Below are positions 1-8,398 of a stretch of 64,000 nucleotides of DNA, one piece after another; the stretch's first letter is position 1, and every line of letters begins with the position of its first letter. Below the pieces are notes generated by a model. The model was not told where the DNA came from, did no database searches, and was given only the letters and a program-made list of their open reading frames with translations. This DNA comes from Prochlorococcus sp. AG-436-M02 (lineage in GTDB: Bacteria; Cyanobacteriota; Cyanobacteriia; PCC-6307; Cyanobiaceae). The DNA lies in assembly GCA_003212515.1 (NCBI GenBank), contig QCPL01000004.1, positions 1 to 64,000 of the forward strand, read 5' to 3'. A program made the translations under genes and the position numbers.

Positions 1-1346
1 ATGGGAAAGCTTTTAGAGATGGTTTATTTGCATTAATAGGATTAGATTTTGAAGAAGACTTATCAAATTGGATTACTTCTAGATTCAGTATTTCTATTCT
101 GAACGGCAAAGAGGGTACTGAACAATCAGGGTGGATATTTGCTATAGAAGGTATTAATAATGATGAAAATCAAAATTTCCTGACTAGCTATTGGGAGAAG
201 CAAACTAATAATGGATCAGAAGTTCAAAAAGAAGAATTCGAAGGTCAGGATATAATACTAGAAAAACCAAAAGATCCAGAAAATAATAATAAGATTGCAA
301 TGTCAATATTAGAAAATAATGTGCTCCTAATTGCATCAAGTAAAAAAGTAATGGAAGAGACAATAGAGACTTCTAAGAATAGAGTAAAAACACAAATTGC
401 TGATGAAGAGATTAAAGATACAATTAGACATCTAGATGATGGATCTATATTAATAACCAGTTCGTCCGAAGCACTGCAGAACTTCTTTCAAATTCCACAA
501 TTAGTTGTTGAAAAAATAATCCCTAGTGGCTTTGCTGCCTCTATCAGATTGGATAATAAAAGATTTTTTCTAGATAGTTATATTAAATTCGATGAAAAGT
601 TTGAATCAATTAAACTAAATAATCCCAATCATCTAATTAAAGCAAAATATATATCATCCGATTTGAATGATATTGCAATTATTAACAATCCTAAGGAATT
701 GTTAGACAAAGATAGCACAGATATTTATTCCAAATTGATAGGTGCTATGTTAAGCCAATCATTGATAGATATAAAGTCGACAATAGTTAATAAAATTTTA
801 AAGCTGGAAGGGAATAATTTAATTCTAGGTAGCAAGGGGAAAAGTTGGTTAATAGGGTTAGAAAGTGATAATCAGCTCCAATCAATTAATACAGATCTAG
901 AGGAGCAGAACTTCAATAAATCTAATATAAAAATAGAAGATAAAAACATAACCATATGGTCTAAGATAATAACTAAAGAAGAAAGAGGCCATTACAAATT
1001 ATTGCCTAATATTGCATTAATTCAATATTGTGAACCAACTTTCGATCTTGTGACGAATGAGATTTCTTTACTTGACAAAATAATTAATCCGGAAGAATTG
1101 GGCAATGAAATGGATAAGGTGTCACAAATAGGTCTAAAGAAAGACATTGAAATCACTCAACATATTTCTCTAGGGGAAGGCTCTTCCAATAGAATATTAA
1201 ATAATTGGAAGCCTTGGCAAATTATTAAATCAGTGACAGGTAGGGGCTCCAAAATTAAGGCGAAAAACTTAAAGTTAGAACTTGGAGAAGACAATCAAAA
1301 TGAACAATCAGCTTTAAGTCTAAGAGCAATGCTCTCAATCAATTAG
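1..1346 (+). CDS. DUF3352 family protein, 5'-truncated by the window edge
   Basis: The reading frame is open from base 3 to the TAG at 1344-1346, so the gene begins outside the window. About 447 codons are visible. An internal ATG at 300 is not the true start, because the upstream codons read as protein continuous with the rest. The protein is rich in Asn, Lys, Ile and Glu and resembles the cyanobacterial DUF3352 family, whose function is unknown; members often have an N-terminal membrane anchor, which would lie outside this window. No catalytic motif is visible. Citrate synthase follows on the same strand after about 73 bases. The family call comes from overall sequence character and is moderately sure. 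Confidence 0.7.
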   Translation, partial: GKAFRDGLFALIGLDFEEDLSNWITSRFSISILNGKEGTEQSGWIFAIEGINNDENQNFLTSYWEKQTNNGSEVQKEEFEGQDIILEKPKDPENNNKIAMSILENNVLLIASSKKVMEETIETSKNRVKTQIADEEIKDTIRHLDDGSILITSSSEALQNFFQIPQLVVEKIIPSGFAASIRLDNKRFFLDSYIKFDEKFESIKLNNPNHLIKAKYISSDLNDIAIINNPKELLDKDSTDIYSKLIGAMLSQSLIDIKSTIVNKILKLEGNNLILGSKGKSWLIGLESDNQLQSINTDLEEQNFNKSNIKIEDKNITIWSKIITKEERGHYKLLPNIALIQYCEPTFDLVTNEISLLDKIINPEELGNEMDKVSQIGLKKDIEITQHISLGEGSSNRILNNWKPWQIIKSVTGRGSKIKAKNLKLELGEDNQNEQSALSLRAMLSIN

Positions 1347-1419
1347 AAATTCGGATTTAAGAACTCATTAATCACTTAGTTTTAGAATAAAAAAGAAGTA
1401 TCTTTATTCATGGAAAGCT

Positions 1420-2598
1420 TTGGAGGATAAAGCTATAGAAAATTCAAAAAATACAACAAGCCTCGTCTTAAGACCAGGTCTAGAAGGAGTCCCAGTTACT
1501 CAATCTGCGATCTGTGAGATCGATGGTAATAAAGGAGAGTTGAGCTACAGAGGCTATCCAATTGGAGAATTAGCTTCTAAAAGCAGTTTCTTAGAAACTA
1601 CATTTCTTCTTATTTGGGGACAACTCCCAACTGCCAACCAATTAAGAGAATTCGAAGAAGCAATTCAAATGCATCGTCGGTTAAGTTTCAGAGTAAGGGA
1701 TATGATGAAATGCTTTCCAGCAACTGGTCACCCTATGGATGCACTCCAATCTAGTGCTGCATCTTTAGGACTATTTTATTCACGAAGAGCAATCGACGAT
1801 CCAGAATATATATATGACGCAGTTGTCAGATTAATAGCAAAAATACCAACAATGGTTGCTGCTTTTCAACTCATTAGGAAAGGTCAGGATCCTATACAAC
1901 CTAGAGACGATTTACCGTATTCAGCCAATTTCCTTTATATGCTCACCGAACGGGAACCAGATCCTCTAGCAGCAAGAGTATTTGATAGATGTTTAATTCT
2001 ACATGCAGAGCACAGCTTAAATGCAAGTACTTTCAGTGCTCGAGTCACTGCAAGTACACTTACTGATCCATATGCTGTTATTGCTTCAGCCGTTGGGACT
2101 CTTGCAGGACCATTGCATGGTGGTGCCAACGAAGATGTCATTGCAATGCTTGAGGAAATTAATTCTCCAGACCAAGCCAAGGCATATTTAACAAATGCAA
2201 TTTCTGAGAAAAGCAAAATCATGGGCTTTGGTCATAGAGAATATAAAGTTAAAGATCCTAGAGCCACTCTTCTCCAAAATTTTGCCGAAGACTTATTTGC
2301 AAGATTTGGGAAAGATGCAATGTATGACGTTGCAAAAGCAGTCGAGAATGAAGCTTCTCCATTACTAGGGCCAAAAGGTATATATCCAAATGTTGACTTC
2401 TATTCTGGCCTTGTTTATAGAAAATTAGGTATTCCTAAAGATCTATTTACGCCTATTTTTGCTATTTCAAGAGTTGCAGGTTGGCTTGCACATTGGCGAG
2501 AGCAACTAAGTGCCAATAGGATTTTTCGACCTACTCAAATTTATACAGGTGAGAAAATTAGAACTTGGACTTCGTTGGACGAGCGGTCTAAGAACTAA
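1420..2598 (+). CDS. gltA: Citrate synthase
   Basis: Condenses acetyl-CoA and oxaloacetate to citrate, the entry to the incomplete cyanobacterial TCA pathway that supplies 2-oxoglutarate for nitrogen assimilation. At 392 residues it has the length of the short type-II enzyme. Family landmarks are visible: LHAEHSLNAS near residue 193, GPLHGGANEDV near 230 (active-site His), GFGHREYKVKDPRA near 269 (active-site His) and PNVDFYSG near 323 (catalytic Asp). No ATG or GTG lies in frame upstream of the conserved region. The TTG at 1420 gives the longest frame, but a strong GGAGG lies at 1422-1426, on top of that start, and would better serve an ATA at 1435. Function is very sure, start is not. Confidence 0.95.
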   Translation: MEDKAIENSKNTTSLVLRPGLEGVPVTQSAICEIDGNKGELSYRGYPIGELASKSSFLETTFLLIWGQLPTANQLREFEEAIQMHRRLSFRVRDMMKCFPATGHPMDALQSSAASLGLFYSRRAIDDPEYIYDAVVRLIAKIPTMVAAFQLIRKGQDPIQPRDDLPYSANFLYMLTEREPDPLAARVFDRCLILHAEHSLNASTFSARVTASTLTDPYAVIASAVGTLAGPLHGGANEDVIAMLEEINSPDQAKAYLTNAISEKSKIMGFGHREYKVKDPRATLLQNFAEDLFARFGKDAMYDVAKAVENEASPLLGPKGIYPNVDFYSGLVYRKLGIPKDLFTPIFAISRVAGWLAHWREQLSANRIFRPTQIYTGEKIRTWTSLDERSKN

Positions 2599-2631
2599 TA
2601 CGAGTAAATTACAAGGAAGTAATTATCTAGA

Positions 2632-3786
2632 ATGATCACTACTCTAAATATAGTTTTTGTTGCAGTAGTGAATACAGGCTTGGATCTGGAAATTAGTTTC
2701 AATCATTTTCTAGAAGGCATTGGATTGCCCTCAAGTATTGCTCACCTTCTATGGTTACCACTCCCCATGCTTCTGGTTCTATCAGCAGCTCTCATAGGAG
2801 TACTTGTAACCGTTTGGCTTGAGAGAAAAATTTCCGCTGCCGCTCAGCAAAGGATCGGGCCAGAATATGCAGGGGCCTTGGGTATTCTTCAGCCAATGGC
2901 AGATGGACTCAAGTTACTAGTAAAAGAAGATATCATTCCTCAAAAAGCAGATAGTCTACTTTTTACTCTTGGTCCAGTTTTAGTTTTAATTCCAGTAATT
3001 CTTTCTTGGTTAATTGTTCCCTTTGGCCAAAACTTGCTTATTAGCAATGTAGGAATTGGGATTTTCTTATGGATTGCTTTAAGTAGTATTCAACCGATTG
3101 GTCTATTGATGAGCGGATATGCTTCCAATAATAAATACTCTCTCTTAGGTGGACTACGAGCAGCTGCTCAATCAATCAGCTATGAAATTCCTCTTGCTTT
3201 AGCTGTATTAGCAGTAGTGATGATGAGCAACTCTCTTAGTACGATTGATATTGTTAATCAACAAAATACAGCTGGATTCTTAAGCTGGAACATCTTCAGA
3301 CAACCTATTGGCTTTTTAATTTTCTGGATATGTGCTCTTGCTGAATGTGAACGACTCCCATTTGACCTCCCAGAGGCAGAAGAAGAGCTTGTTGCTGGAT
3401 ATCAGACTGAATATGCAGGAATGAAATTTGCTCTGTTTTACTTAGGAAGCTATATAAATTTAGTTTTATCTTCATTATTAGTATCAGTTCTCTATTTAGG
3501 TGGATGGGGCTTCCCAATCCCAATCGAATTAATAGCAAATATTTTAGGTCAATCCGCTAATGATCCAATCATTCAAATCATTACAGGCTCTATAGGAATA
3601 ATGATGACAGTATTCAAAACTTACTTATTGGTTTTCTTAGCAATATTGCTTAGATGGACAACCCCAAGAGTAAGAATAGACCAACTACTTGATCTAGGAT
3701 GGAAATTCTTACTTCCTATTTCACTAGTCAATTTACTATTTACTGCTGCTTTAAAACTCGCTTTCCCCGTTGCCTTTGGTGGATAA
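2632..3786 (+). CDS. ndhA: NAD(P)H-quinone oxidoreductase subunit 1 (NdhA)
   Basis: Membrane subunit of thylakoid NDH-1, equivalent to complex I ND1/NuoH, at the junction with the peripheral arm near the plastoquinone site. The 384-residue protein is strongly hydrophobic with about eight membrane segments. It carries the ND1 loop motifs [18 protein letters not shown] (around residues 64-81) and [19 protein letters not shown] (around 239-257), whose acidic residues are typical of the family. The ATG lies 33 bases after gltA. It heads the ndhA-ndhI-ndhG-ndhE cluster, as in other cyanobacteria. The N-terminal 15 or so residues look extended, and a slightly later start is possible. Confidence 0.95.
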   Translation: MITTLNIVFVAVVNTGLDLEISFNHFLEGIGLPSSIAHLLWLPLPMLLVLSAALIGVLVTVWLERKISAAAQQRIGPEYAGALGILQPMADGLKLLVKEDIIPQKADSLLFTLGPVLVLIPVILSWLIVPFGQNLLISNVGIGIFLWIALSSIQPIGLLMSGYASNNKYSLLGGLRAAAQSISYEIPLALAVLAVVMMSNSLSTIDIVNQQNTAGFLSWNIFRQPIGFLIFWICALAECERLPFDLPEAEEELVAGYQTEYAGMKFALFYLGSYINLVLSSLLVSVLYLGGWGFPIPIELIANILGQSANDPIIQIITGSIGIMMTVFKTYLLVFLAILLRWTTPRVRIDQLLDLGWKFLLPISLVNLLFTAALKLAFPVAFGG

Positions 3787-3805
3787 TATTAAACTTAAGG
3801 AATTA

Positions 3806-3831
3806 GCAATTGAAAACAATTTGCATTTTTT
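3806..3831 (+). terminator. Weak hairpin plus T-tract after ndhA
   Basis: Bases 3806-3812 can pair with 3817-3824 around an AAAA loop, with one bulged T, followed by a run of T residues to 3831. The stem is short and AT-rich, so it is at best a leaky terminator or attenuator inside the ndhA-ndhI interval. Confidence 0.22.
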
Positions 3832-3908
3832 AAAATAAAGGCACTTATTTCTATAGAAACCGCTTAAGATTGAATTATGAGATTCACCAAATAATTAAAT
3901 AAACTACA

Positions 3909-4520
3909 ATGGTTAACTTTTTTGAGAAAGCAACTGACTATACACGAAATGCAATAAGCGCAGGCAAGTACCTTTTGCAAGGTTTAGCAGTTACCTTTGA
4001 TCATATGCGCAGACGGCCTATTACCGTCCAATATCCATATGAAAAGTTAATCCCTTCAGAAAGATATAGAGGTAGAATTCACTATGAATTTGACAAATGT
4101 ATTGCCTGTGAAGTCTGTGTAAGAGTTTGCCCAATTAATTTACCTGTAGTCGACTGGGTAATGAATAAAGAAACAAAAAAGAAAGAGCTTAGAAATTATT
4201 CAATAGATTTTGGAGTCTGTATATTTTGTGGAAACTGTGTTGAATATTGCCCAACCAACTGTCTTTCTATGACTGAAGAGTATGAACTTGCAGCTTTTGA
4301 TCGACATAGCCTAAATTTCGACAACGTAGCTCTAGGTAGGCTGCCTACTAATGTAACTACAGATCCTTCTGTCATAGCTTTAAAAGAATTACCTTATCTT
4401 CCTGAAGGTGTCATGGACCCTCATGAATTAGAAGAAGGCAGTAAAAGAGCTGGGAAACTCCCTTCTGAAGTACTAACTAACAAAAAGGATAAAGCTCCTA
4501 TAGGAGAACAAAAGAAATGA
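3909..4520 (+). CDS. ndhI: NAD(P)H-quinone oxidoreductase subunit I, 2[4Fe-4S] ferredoxin type
   Basis: Peripheral-arm subunit of NDH-1 that relays electrons from ferredoxin towards plastoquinone through two [4Fe-4S] clusters (NuoI homologue). Both cluster motifs are intact: [12 protein letters not shown] near residues 64-75 and [12 protein letters not shown] near 104-115. The N-terminal segment [23 protein letters not shown] is the usual NdhI membrane-contacting part. Length of 203 residues is normal, with a charged Lys-rich tail. The ATG at 3909 follows a 122-base gap after ndhA, and the stop overlaps the ndhG start in an ATGA. Confidence 0.96.
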   Translation: MVNFFEKATDYTRNAISAGKYLLQGLAVTFDHMRRRPITVQYPYEKLIPSERYRGRIHYEFDKCIACEVCVRVCPINLPVVDWVMNKETKKKELRNYSIDFGVCIFCGNCVEYCPTNCLSMTEEYELAAFDRHSLNFDNVALGRLPTNVTTDPSVIALKELPYLPEGVMDPHELEEGSKRAGKLPSEVLTNKKDKAPIGEQKK

Positions 4521-5119
4521 CTATCGCTACGAGTACAGAATTAATATGTTTTTTAATTCTTTCAAGCATAATCGTTGGAGGTGGGATTGGTGTTGTATTA
4601 ATTGAAAATATTGTTTATTCAGCTTTTCTACTTGGCGGTGTGTTCATGTCAGTAGCTGGATTATATCTACTTTTGAATGCGAGTTTTGTTGCCGCAGCCC
4701 AAGTTTTAGTTTATGTAGGAGCTATAAATGTTCTAATTCTTTTTGCAATAATGTTAGTAAATAAGCGAGAACCATTAAAACCAATAAAAGGTTTAAAAGT
4801 TAGAAAATTTTTCTCTGGTTGTGTTTGCGCCGGACTTCTTGCTCTTCTCTTTAGAGTAGATATAACAACAAAATGGTCCACACCAGGTCCTCAAGCTATT
4901 GGAGAAATAGCTACGGAAAGAATAGGAGAACATTTATTTACTGATTACCTTCTACCATTTGAATTAGCCTCAGTACTCTTATTAATGGCTATGATTGGTG
5001 CAATAGTATTAGCTAGAAGGGATACTAGATCAATTCAATTAGAAGAAATCGACCCCGTCAGAGAGAATGTTATTAAGAGTTCAAATAGTAATGTCTTAAT
5101 TGATCAATCTCCTGATTGA
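4517..5119 (+). CDS. ndhG: NAD(P)H-quinone oxidoreductase subunit 6 (NdhG)
   Basis: Membrane subunit of NDH-1 (NuoJ/ND6 homologue), 200 residues with about five hydrophobic segments. The motif [22 protein letters not shown] near residues 59-80 is typical of the family. The start overlaps the ndhI stop by four bases, implying translational coupling. The last dozen codons lie in the left arm of a perfect 31-bp inverted repeat, and the TGA at 5117-5119 lies in the right arm, so a ribosome finishing ndhG must melt that structure. Confidence 0.94.
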   Translation: MTIATSTELICFLILSSIIVGGGIGVVLIENIVYSAFLLGGVFMSVAGLYLLLNASFVAAAQVLVYVGAINVLILFAIMLVNKREPLKPIKGLKVRKFFSGCVCAGLLALLFRVDITTKWSTPGPQAIGEIATERIGEHLFTDYLLPFELASVLLLMAMIGAIVLARRDTRSIQLEEIDPVRENVIKSSNSNVLIDQSPD

Positions 5120-5144
5120 TCAATTAAGACATTACTATTTGAAC
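5079..5144 (+). repeat. Perfect 31-bp inverted repeat with 4-base loop at the ndhG/ndhE junction
   Basis: Bases 5079-5109 are the exact reverse complement of 5114-5144, leaving a loop of TCCT. Each arm contains a 10-base palindrome centred on TGATCA. The left arm encodes the C-terminus of NdhG, the right arm carries its stop codon, and the repeat ends 14 bases before the ndhE ATG. There is no T-tract after it, so it is not a standard intrinsic terminator. It would form a very stable mRNA hairpin. Confidence 0.97.
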
Positions 5145-5158
5145 ATAGACTTAGTAAA

Positions 5159-5485
5159 ATGTTTAATTCTCAAGAACTAATACCCCTAAATGCATACTTA
5201 TTAATTGCATCAATACTTTTTTGCATAGGTGTATGGGGCTTAATTAATAGTAGGAATGCAGTTCGTGTTTTAATGAGTATTGAACTAATGTTAAATGCAG
5301 TCAATATAAACTTAATGGCATTTTCATCTTATATTGATGGCAACATCATAAGAGGGCAAGTATTTACAGTATTTGTTATTACTGTTGCAGCTGCAGAAGC
5401 AGCTGTTGGATTAGCAATCTTACTTTCTTTATATAGGAATAGAACGACAGTGGATATGGAAAGTTTTAATCTACTAAAATGGTAG
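5159..5485 (+). CDS. ndhE: NAD(P)H-quinone oxidoreductase subunit 4L (NdhE)
   Basis: Small NDH-1 membrane subunit (NuoK/ND4L homologue) of 108 residues with three membrane helices. The family pattern is clear: [20 protein letters not shown] with [12 protein letters not shown] following, then [20 protein letters not shown] near the C-terminus. The buried Glu residues of helices 2 and 3 used in proton pumping are present. The ATG at 5159 lies just after the long inverted repeat. nadK follows after 10 bases. Confidence 0.95.
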   Translation: MFNSQELIPLNAYLLIASILFCIGVWGLINSRNAVRVLMSIELMLNAVNINLMAFSSYIDGNIIRGQVFTVFVITVAAAEAAVGLAILLSLYRNRTTVDMESFNLLKW

Positions 5486-5495
5486 GTATAAAGAA

Positions 5496-6428
5496 ATGAA
5501 ACTTGATTTAGTATGGATAATATATAAATCAAATAGTCAATCAGCAAAAGAAGAAGCCATTTTATGTTCGGAAAGTCTTAGCTCTTTAGGTGTAGAGGTT
5601 ATTTCATCAGAAAGTGGTTTAGAATTTAATCCATTCCCAAATCTTTTAAGCGAAACGAATCGACTCCCTAATCTTGCCATTATTCTTGGTGGAGACGGAA
5701 CAGTTCTTGGCGCAGCTAGGCATCTTTCAATACATACAATACCTATTTTAAGTTTCAACGTTGGTGGCAATCTTGGATTCCTTACCCATGATCAACAATT
5801 ATTGAGAAGCAAAGATCTATGGGTAAAACTAAAGAAAGATCAATTCTCTCTTCAAAATAGAATGATGCTTGAAGGGAAATTAGAAATAAATAAGACAAAG
5901 AACAATGAAATTAAAAGAAAAAATTTATTTTGGGCGCTAAATGATATCTATTTTCGTTCTTATAGAGATGAAATTTCCCCAACATGCTCACTTGAACTAG
6001 AGATCGATGGAGAGGCTGTAGATATATACAAAGGTGATGGCTTAATTTTGTCAACTCCAACTGGATCAACCGCTTATGCAATGGCTTCAGGGGGTCCAAT
6101 TCTTCACCCTAGTGTTGAAGCAATTGTTGTCAGTCCAATATGTCCCATGAGCTTATCAAGCAGATCCATTGTAGTTCCAGCAGGATCTAAACTCATAATT
6201 AAACCGGTTGGCAACAAAAATCCTAGAGTTAAAATTTGGCAAGATGGTGTTGGTCAATCGCTTCTTCAAGAAGGGGAAAGATGTCTAATTCAAAAAGCAA
6301 AACAGCATGCCTTGATGATCAAACTAGAAAAAAGCTCCTCCTACTACAGAACACTCACAAAAAAACTTCATTGGGCAGGAAGCTTAGTTAATGGTTCAAC
6401 TGAAAAAAAAATGCAAAATGCCCATTGA
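5496..6428 (+). CDS. nadK: NAD kinase
   Basis: Phosphorylates NAD to NADP, setting the NADP pool for photosynthetic electron flow. The 310 residues include the family signatures LGGDGTVLG (around residues 65-73), NVGGNLGFLTHD (around 88-99) and the nucleotide-binding TGSTAYAMASGGPILHP (around 190-206). Length is normal. The ATG at 5496 is 10 bases after ndhE, so it probably shares that transcript, a linkage common in picocyanobacteria. Its last 11 bases overlap the start of the CYTH gene. Confidence 0.95.
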   Translation: MKLDLVWIIYKSNSQSAKEEAILCSESLSSLGVEVISSESGLEFNPFPNLLSETNRLPNLAIILGGDGTVLGAARHLSIHTIPILSFNVGGNLGFLTHDQQLLRSKDLWVKLKKDQFSLQNRMMLEGKLEINKTKNNEIKRKNLFWALNDIYFRSYRDEISPTCSLELEIDGEAVDIYKGDGLILSTPTGSTAYAMASGGPILHPSVEAIVVSPICPMSLSSRSIVVPAGSKLIIKPVGNKNPRVKIWQDGVGQSLLQEGERCLIQKAKQHALMIKLEKSSSYYRTLTKKLHWAGSLVNGSTEKKMQNAH

Positions 6429-6918
6429 AATAGAACGGCGATTCATCGTCCAAGGGAATGGATGGAAGGCATTATCTATAGAAATGCAAGAATTACAACA
6501 AGCTTACTTATCAACAAATTTTGAGGATTGGGTGATAAGGACGAGAATCATAAATAACCAAAAATCTGAGCTCACTTTGAAGAAATCTGCAGGACTCATG
6601 ACTAACCATGAATTTGAGTACCCCATTCCATTACAAGATGGATTGTCTTTGTGGAATCTAAGTAAAAAAAAGCTAACTAAACATAGACACAAATTAGACT
6701 TTAAACCTGGACAATGGTTTTTAGACTGCTTTCAAGGAAGCAACCATCCATTAGTAATAGCTGAAGTTGAATTATCATCAAAAAATGAAATCGTAAAAAT
6801 ACCTGGCTGGTGCATTCATGAAATTACTGGAATCAAAAAATTGAGCAATGCTGCACTTGCTCAATTACCAATTTCTCATTGGCCTGAAAAAGAACTTCAA
6901 AGTTTCAATATCCAATAA
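6418..6918 (+). CDS. CYTH domain protein (triphosphate tunnel metalloenzyme family)
   Basis: The protein starts MPIEIERRF, the ExExR/K signature of CYTH/triphosphate tunnel enzymes, which act on tripolyphosphate, thiamine triphosphate or nucleoside triphosphates using a metal held by acidic residues. Strand-like segments with alternating charge follow (RTRIINNQKSELTLKKSAG, then EFEYPIP and IAEVELSS), as expected for the beta tunnel. About 166 residues, a normal single-domain length. I chose the ATG at 6418 because the signature must be N-terminal; an ATG at 6391 in frame adds nine Lys-rich residues. It overlaps nadK by 11 bases. The exact substrate cannot be read from sequence. Confidence 0.85.
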   Translation: MPIEIERRFIVQGNGWKALSIEMQELQQAYLSTNFEDWVIRTRIINNQKSELTLKKSAGLMTNHEFEYPIPLQDGLSLWNLSKKKLTKHRHKLDFKPGQWFLDCFQGSNHPLVIAEVELSSKNEIVKIPGWCIHEITGIKKLSNAALAQLPISHWPEKELQSFNIQ

Positions 6919-7201
6919 AAAACCTAGCGTAATCTTCTTTAGAATCTCTTTAGATTTTAAGCTAGGCTTAACAAGATCAACTCCGGCCAATCTTCAAGGA
7001 GCAATTGCTTTGTATGCTTTATACGATATTGATGGAATCCTCCGCTACACAGGTTCTGATCGAGAAGCTTGCTTAGCATATGCTGAGCTCTTGGACATTA
7101 ACTCGGATGAATATCTGCTAATGGATGTACCTGGGTCATGCAAATTAGATATTAATCATCCGTTGCAGAAGGCTCGTCATCAGGCAAAGAGCAACAATTA
7201 A
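6848..7201 (+). CDS. Conserved small protein of unknown function, start uncertain
   Basis: I do not recognise a named family. The recognisably conserved-looking part runs from about residue 42 (LTRSTPANLQGAIALYALYD, then GILRYTGSDREACLAYAELL) and ends with a short basic tail. The ATG at 6848 would overlap the CYTH gene by 71 bases, with no visible ribosome site. A TTG at 7010 lies 8 bases after AAGGAG (6996-7001) and would give a 63-residue protein, but would cut into the conserved stretch. No ATG or GTG lies between. The 3' end overlaps the convergent LuxR-type gene by 50 bases. Soluble and mildly acidic, without membrane segments. Confidence 0.5.
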   Translation: MLHLLNYQFLIGLKKNFKVSISNKKPSVIFFRISLDFKLGLTRSTPANLQGAIALYALYDIDGILRYTGSDREACLAYAELLDINSDEYLLMDVPGSCKLDINHPLQKARHQAKSNN

Positions 7202-7445
7202 AACCATCTCTACAAATTTTTCCATGATCCATGGCCCAATTTAATAGAGCAACTCGATTCTTAGAACCAGTTTTAGTAAACATATTGCTCACATGATTAT
7301 CTACAGTACGTTTACTGATAGTTAACTTTTGAGCTATCTCTTGATTAGTTAGCCCATCAGCTACAAGTTCAATAATCTCCATCTCTCTTGCAGAAAGGGA
7401 CATTTGAACAGAATTAGAGAAATCCCCCGAAAACATGCCCTCCAT
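7152..7445 (-). CDS. pedR: Small LuxR-type regulator, PedR-like
   Basis: A 97-residue stand-alone LuxR/GerE helix-turn-helix protein: SAREMEIIELVADGLTNQEI, followed by the recognition helix region ISKRTVDNHVSNMFTKTG. No receiver or ligand domain is present. Size and sequence match PedR of Synechocystis, a regulator that responds to photosynthetic electron transport through its redox state. The C-terminal tail holds three cysteines (GKICRDGFNCCSL), consistent with thiol sensing, which is inference here. The ATG at 7445 is 38 bases from the divergent metF start, so the two promoters share a very short region. Family is sure; the PedR name is probable. Confidence 0.8.
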   Translation of the reverse strand: MEGMFSGDFSNSVQMSLSAREMEIIELVADGLTNQEIAQKLTISKRTVDNHVSNMFTKTGSKNRVALLNWAMDHGKICRDGFNCCSLPDDEPSATDD

Positions 7446-7483
7446 CGCAACGTATTTAATTCATATTACGCAAGCTAGGGTCT

Positions 7484-8398
7484 TTGATAAGTAATAGTAA
7501 TTATCTAATAAGAAACTTGAATTCCATTCTTCAAAAATCTCTTGACTCAAATGAAGTCACAATCACAGCAGAAGTCATGCCTCCAAGAGGAGGTGATGCC
7601 TCAAAAACCCTTGCTGCAGCAAGGGTTTTAAAAGGTAAGGTTCACGCAATTAATGTTACTGATGGGAGCAGAGCAATAATGAGGATGAGTAGTCTTGCGG
7701 TTTGTAAATTACTTTTAGAAGAAGACCTAGAACCTATTCTCCAAATAACTTGTAGAGATAAAAACCGAATTGGATTACAAGCAGAAATTCTTGGTGCAAA
7801 TGCTTTAGGAATCAAAAATGTTTTGTGCCTTACTGGAGATCCAGTCCGTATAGGTGATCAACCAAATGCAAGGCCAGTTCATGATTACGAATCAGTTCAA
7901 CTGCTAAAGCAAGTCTCTGCTCTAAATCGAGGTGAAGACCCTGTTTCTGGGTTTCTTAAAAATGGCCCTACACACTTGTTCCCTGGAGCAGCAGCAGACC
8001 CTAATTCAAATAATTTCAATAGCCTCAGGAAAAGGTTAGAAAGAAAAAAAAATAGTGGGGCCAAATTCTTACAAACACAAATGGTGATGGATCCCACAAT
8101 CCTTGAAAAATTTTGTAAAGAGATTGCGGATCCTCTTGAACTTCCTACGCTCGCTGGTGTCTTTTTACTTAAATCTGCCAAAAATGCTCATTTCATTAAT
8201 AAAGCCGTTCCTGGCGCATTCATACCTGATGCAATCTTAAATAGACTCGAAAGGGCTAAAGACCCTTATCTAGAAGGAATCTCAATTGCTGCCGAACAAA
8301 TTAAAAGCTTTTCAGGTATAGCAAAAGGAGTTCATATTATGGCAATCAAAGCCGAAGATAAAATCCCGAAAATACTTGAGCAAGCAAATATTAATTAA
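7484..8398 (+). CDS. metF: Methylenetetrahydrofolate reductase
   Basis: Reduces 5,10-methylene-THF to 5-methyl-THF for methionine synthesis, using a TIM barrel with bound FAD. Visible family features are AEVMPPRGGD near residue 30, INVTDGSRA near 57 and VLCLTGDPVRIGDQPNA near 113-129. Length of 304 residues is normal for the bacterial enzyme. No ATG is available upstream of the conserved N-terminus, so the TTG at 7484 is taken, with an AGGG about 3 bases before it. The stop overlaps the convergent nucleotidyltransferase gene by 8 bases. Confidence 0.9.
   Translation: MISNSNYLIRNLNSILQKSLDSNEVTITAEVMPPRGGDASKTLAAARVLKGKVHAINVTDGSRAIMRMSSLAVCKLLLEEDLEPILQITCRDKNRIGLQAEILGANALGIKNVLCLTGDPVRIGDQPNARPVHDYESVQLLKQVSALNRGEDPVSGFLKNGPTHLFPGAAADPNSNNFNSLRKRLERKKNSGAKFLQTQMVMDPTILEKFCKEIADPLELPTLAGVFLLKSAKNAHFINKAVPGAFIPDAILNRLERAKDPYLEGISIAAEQIKSFSGIAKGVHIMAIKAEDKIPKILEQANIN

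Noticed and set aside
300-1346. ATG at 300 as the start of the DUF3352 gene
   Set aside because: The frame is open to the left window edge and the upstream codons read as protein (for example EDLSNWITSRFSISILNG).
2632-6428. Intrinsic terminator reading of the 31-bp hairpin at 5079-5144
   Set aside because: No T-tract follows on either strand, and the hairpin overlaps coding sequence within a clear operon.
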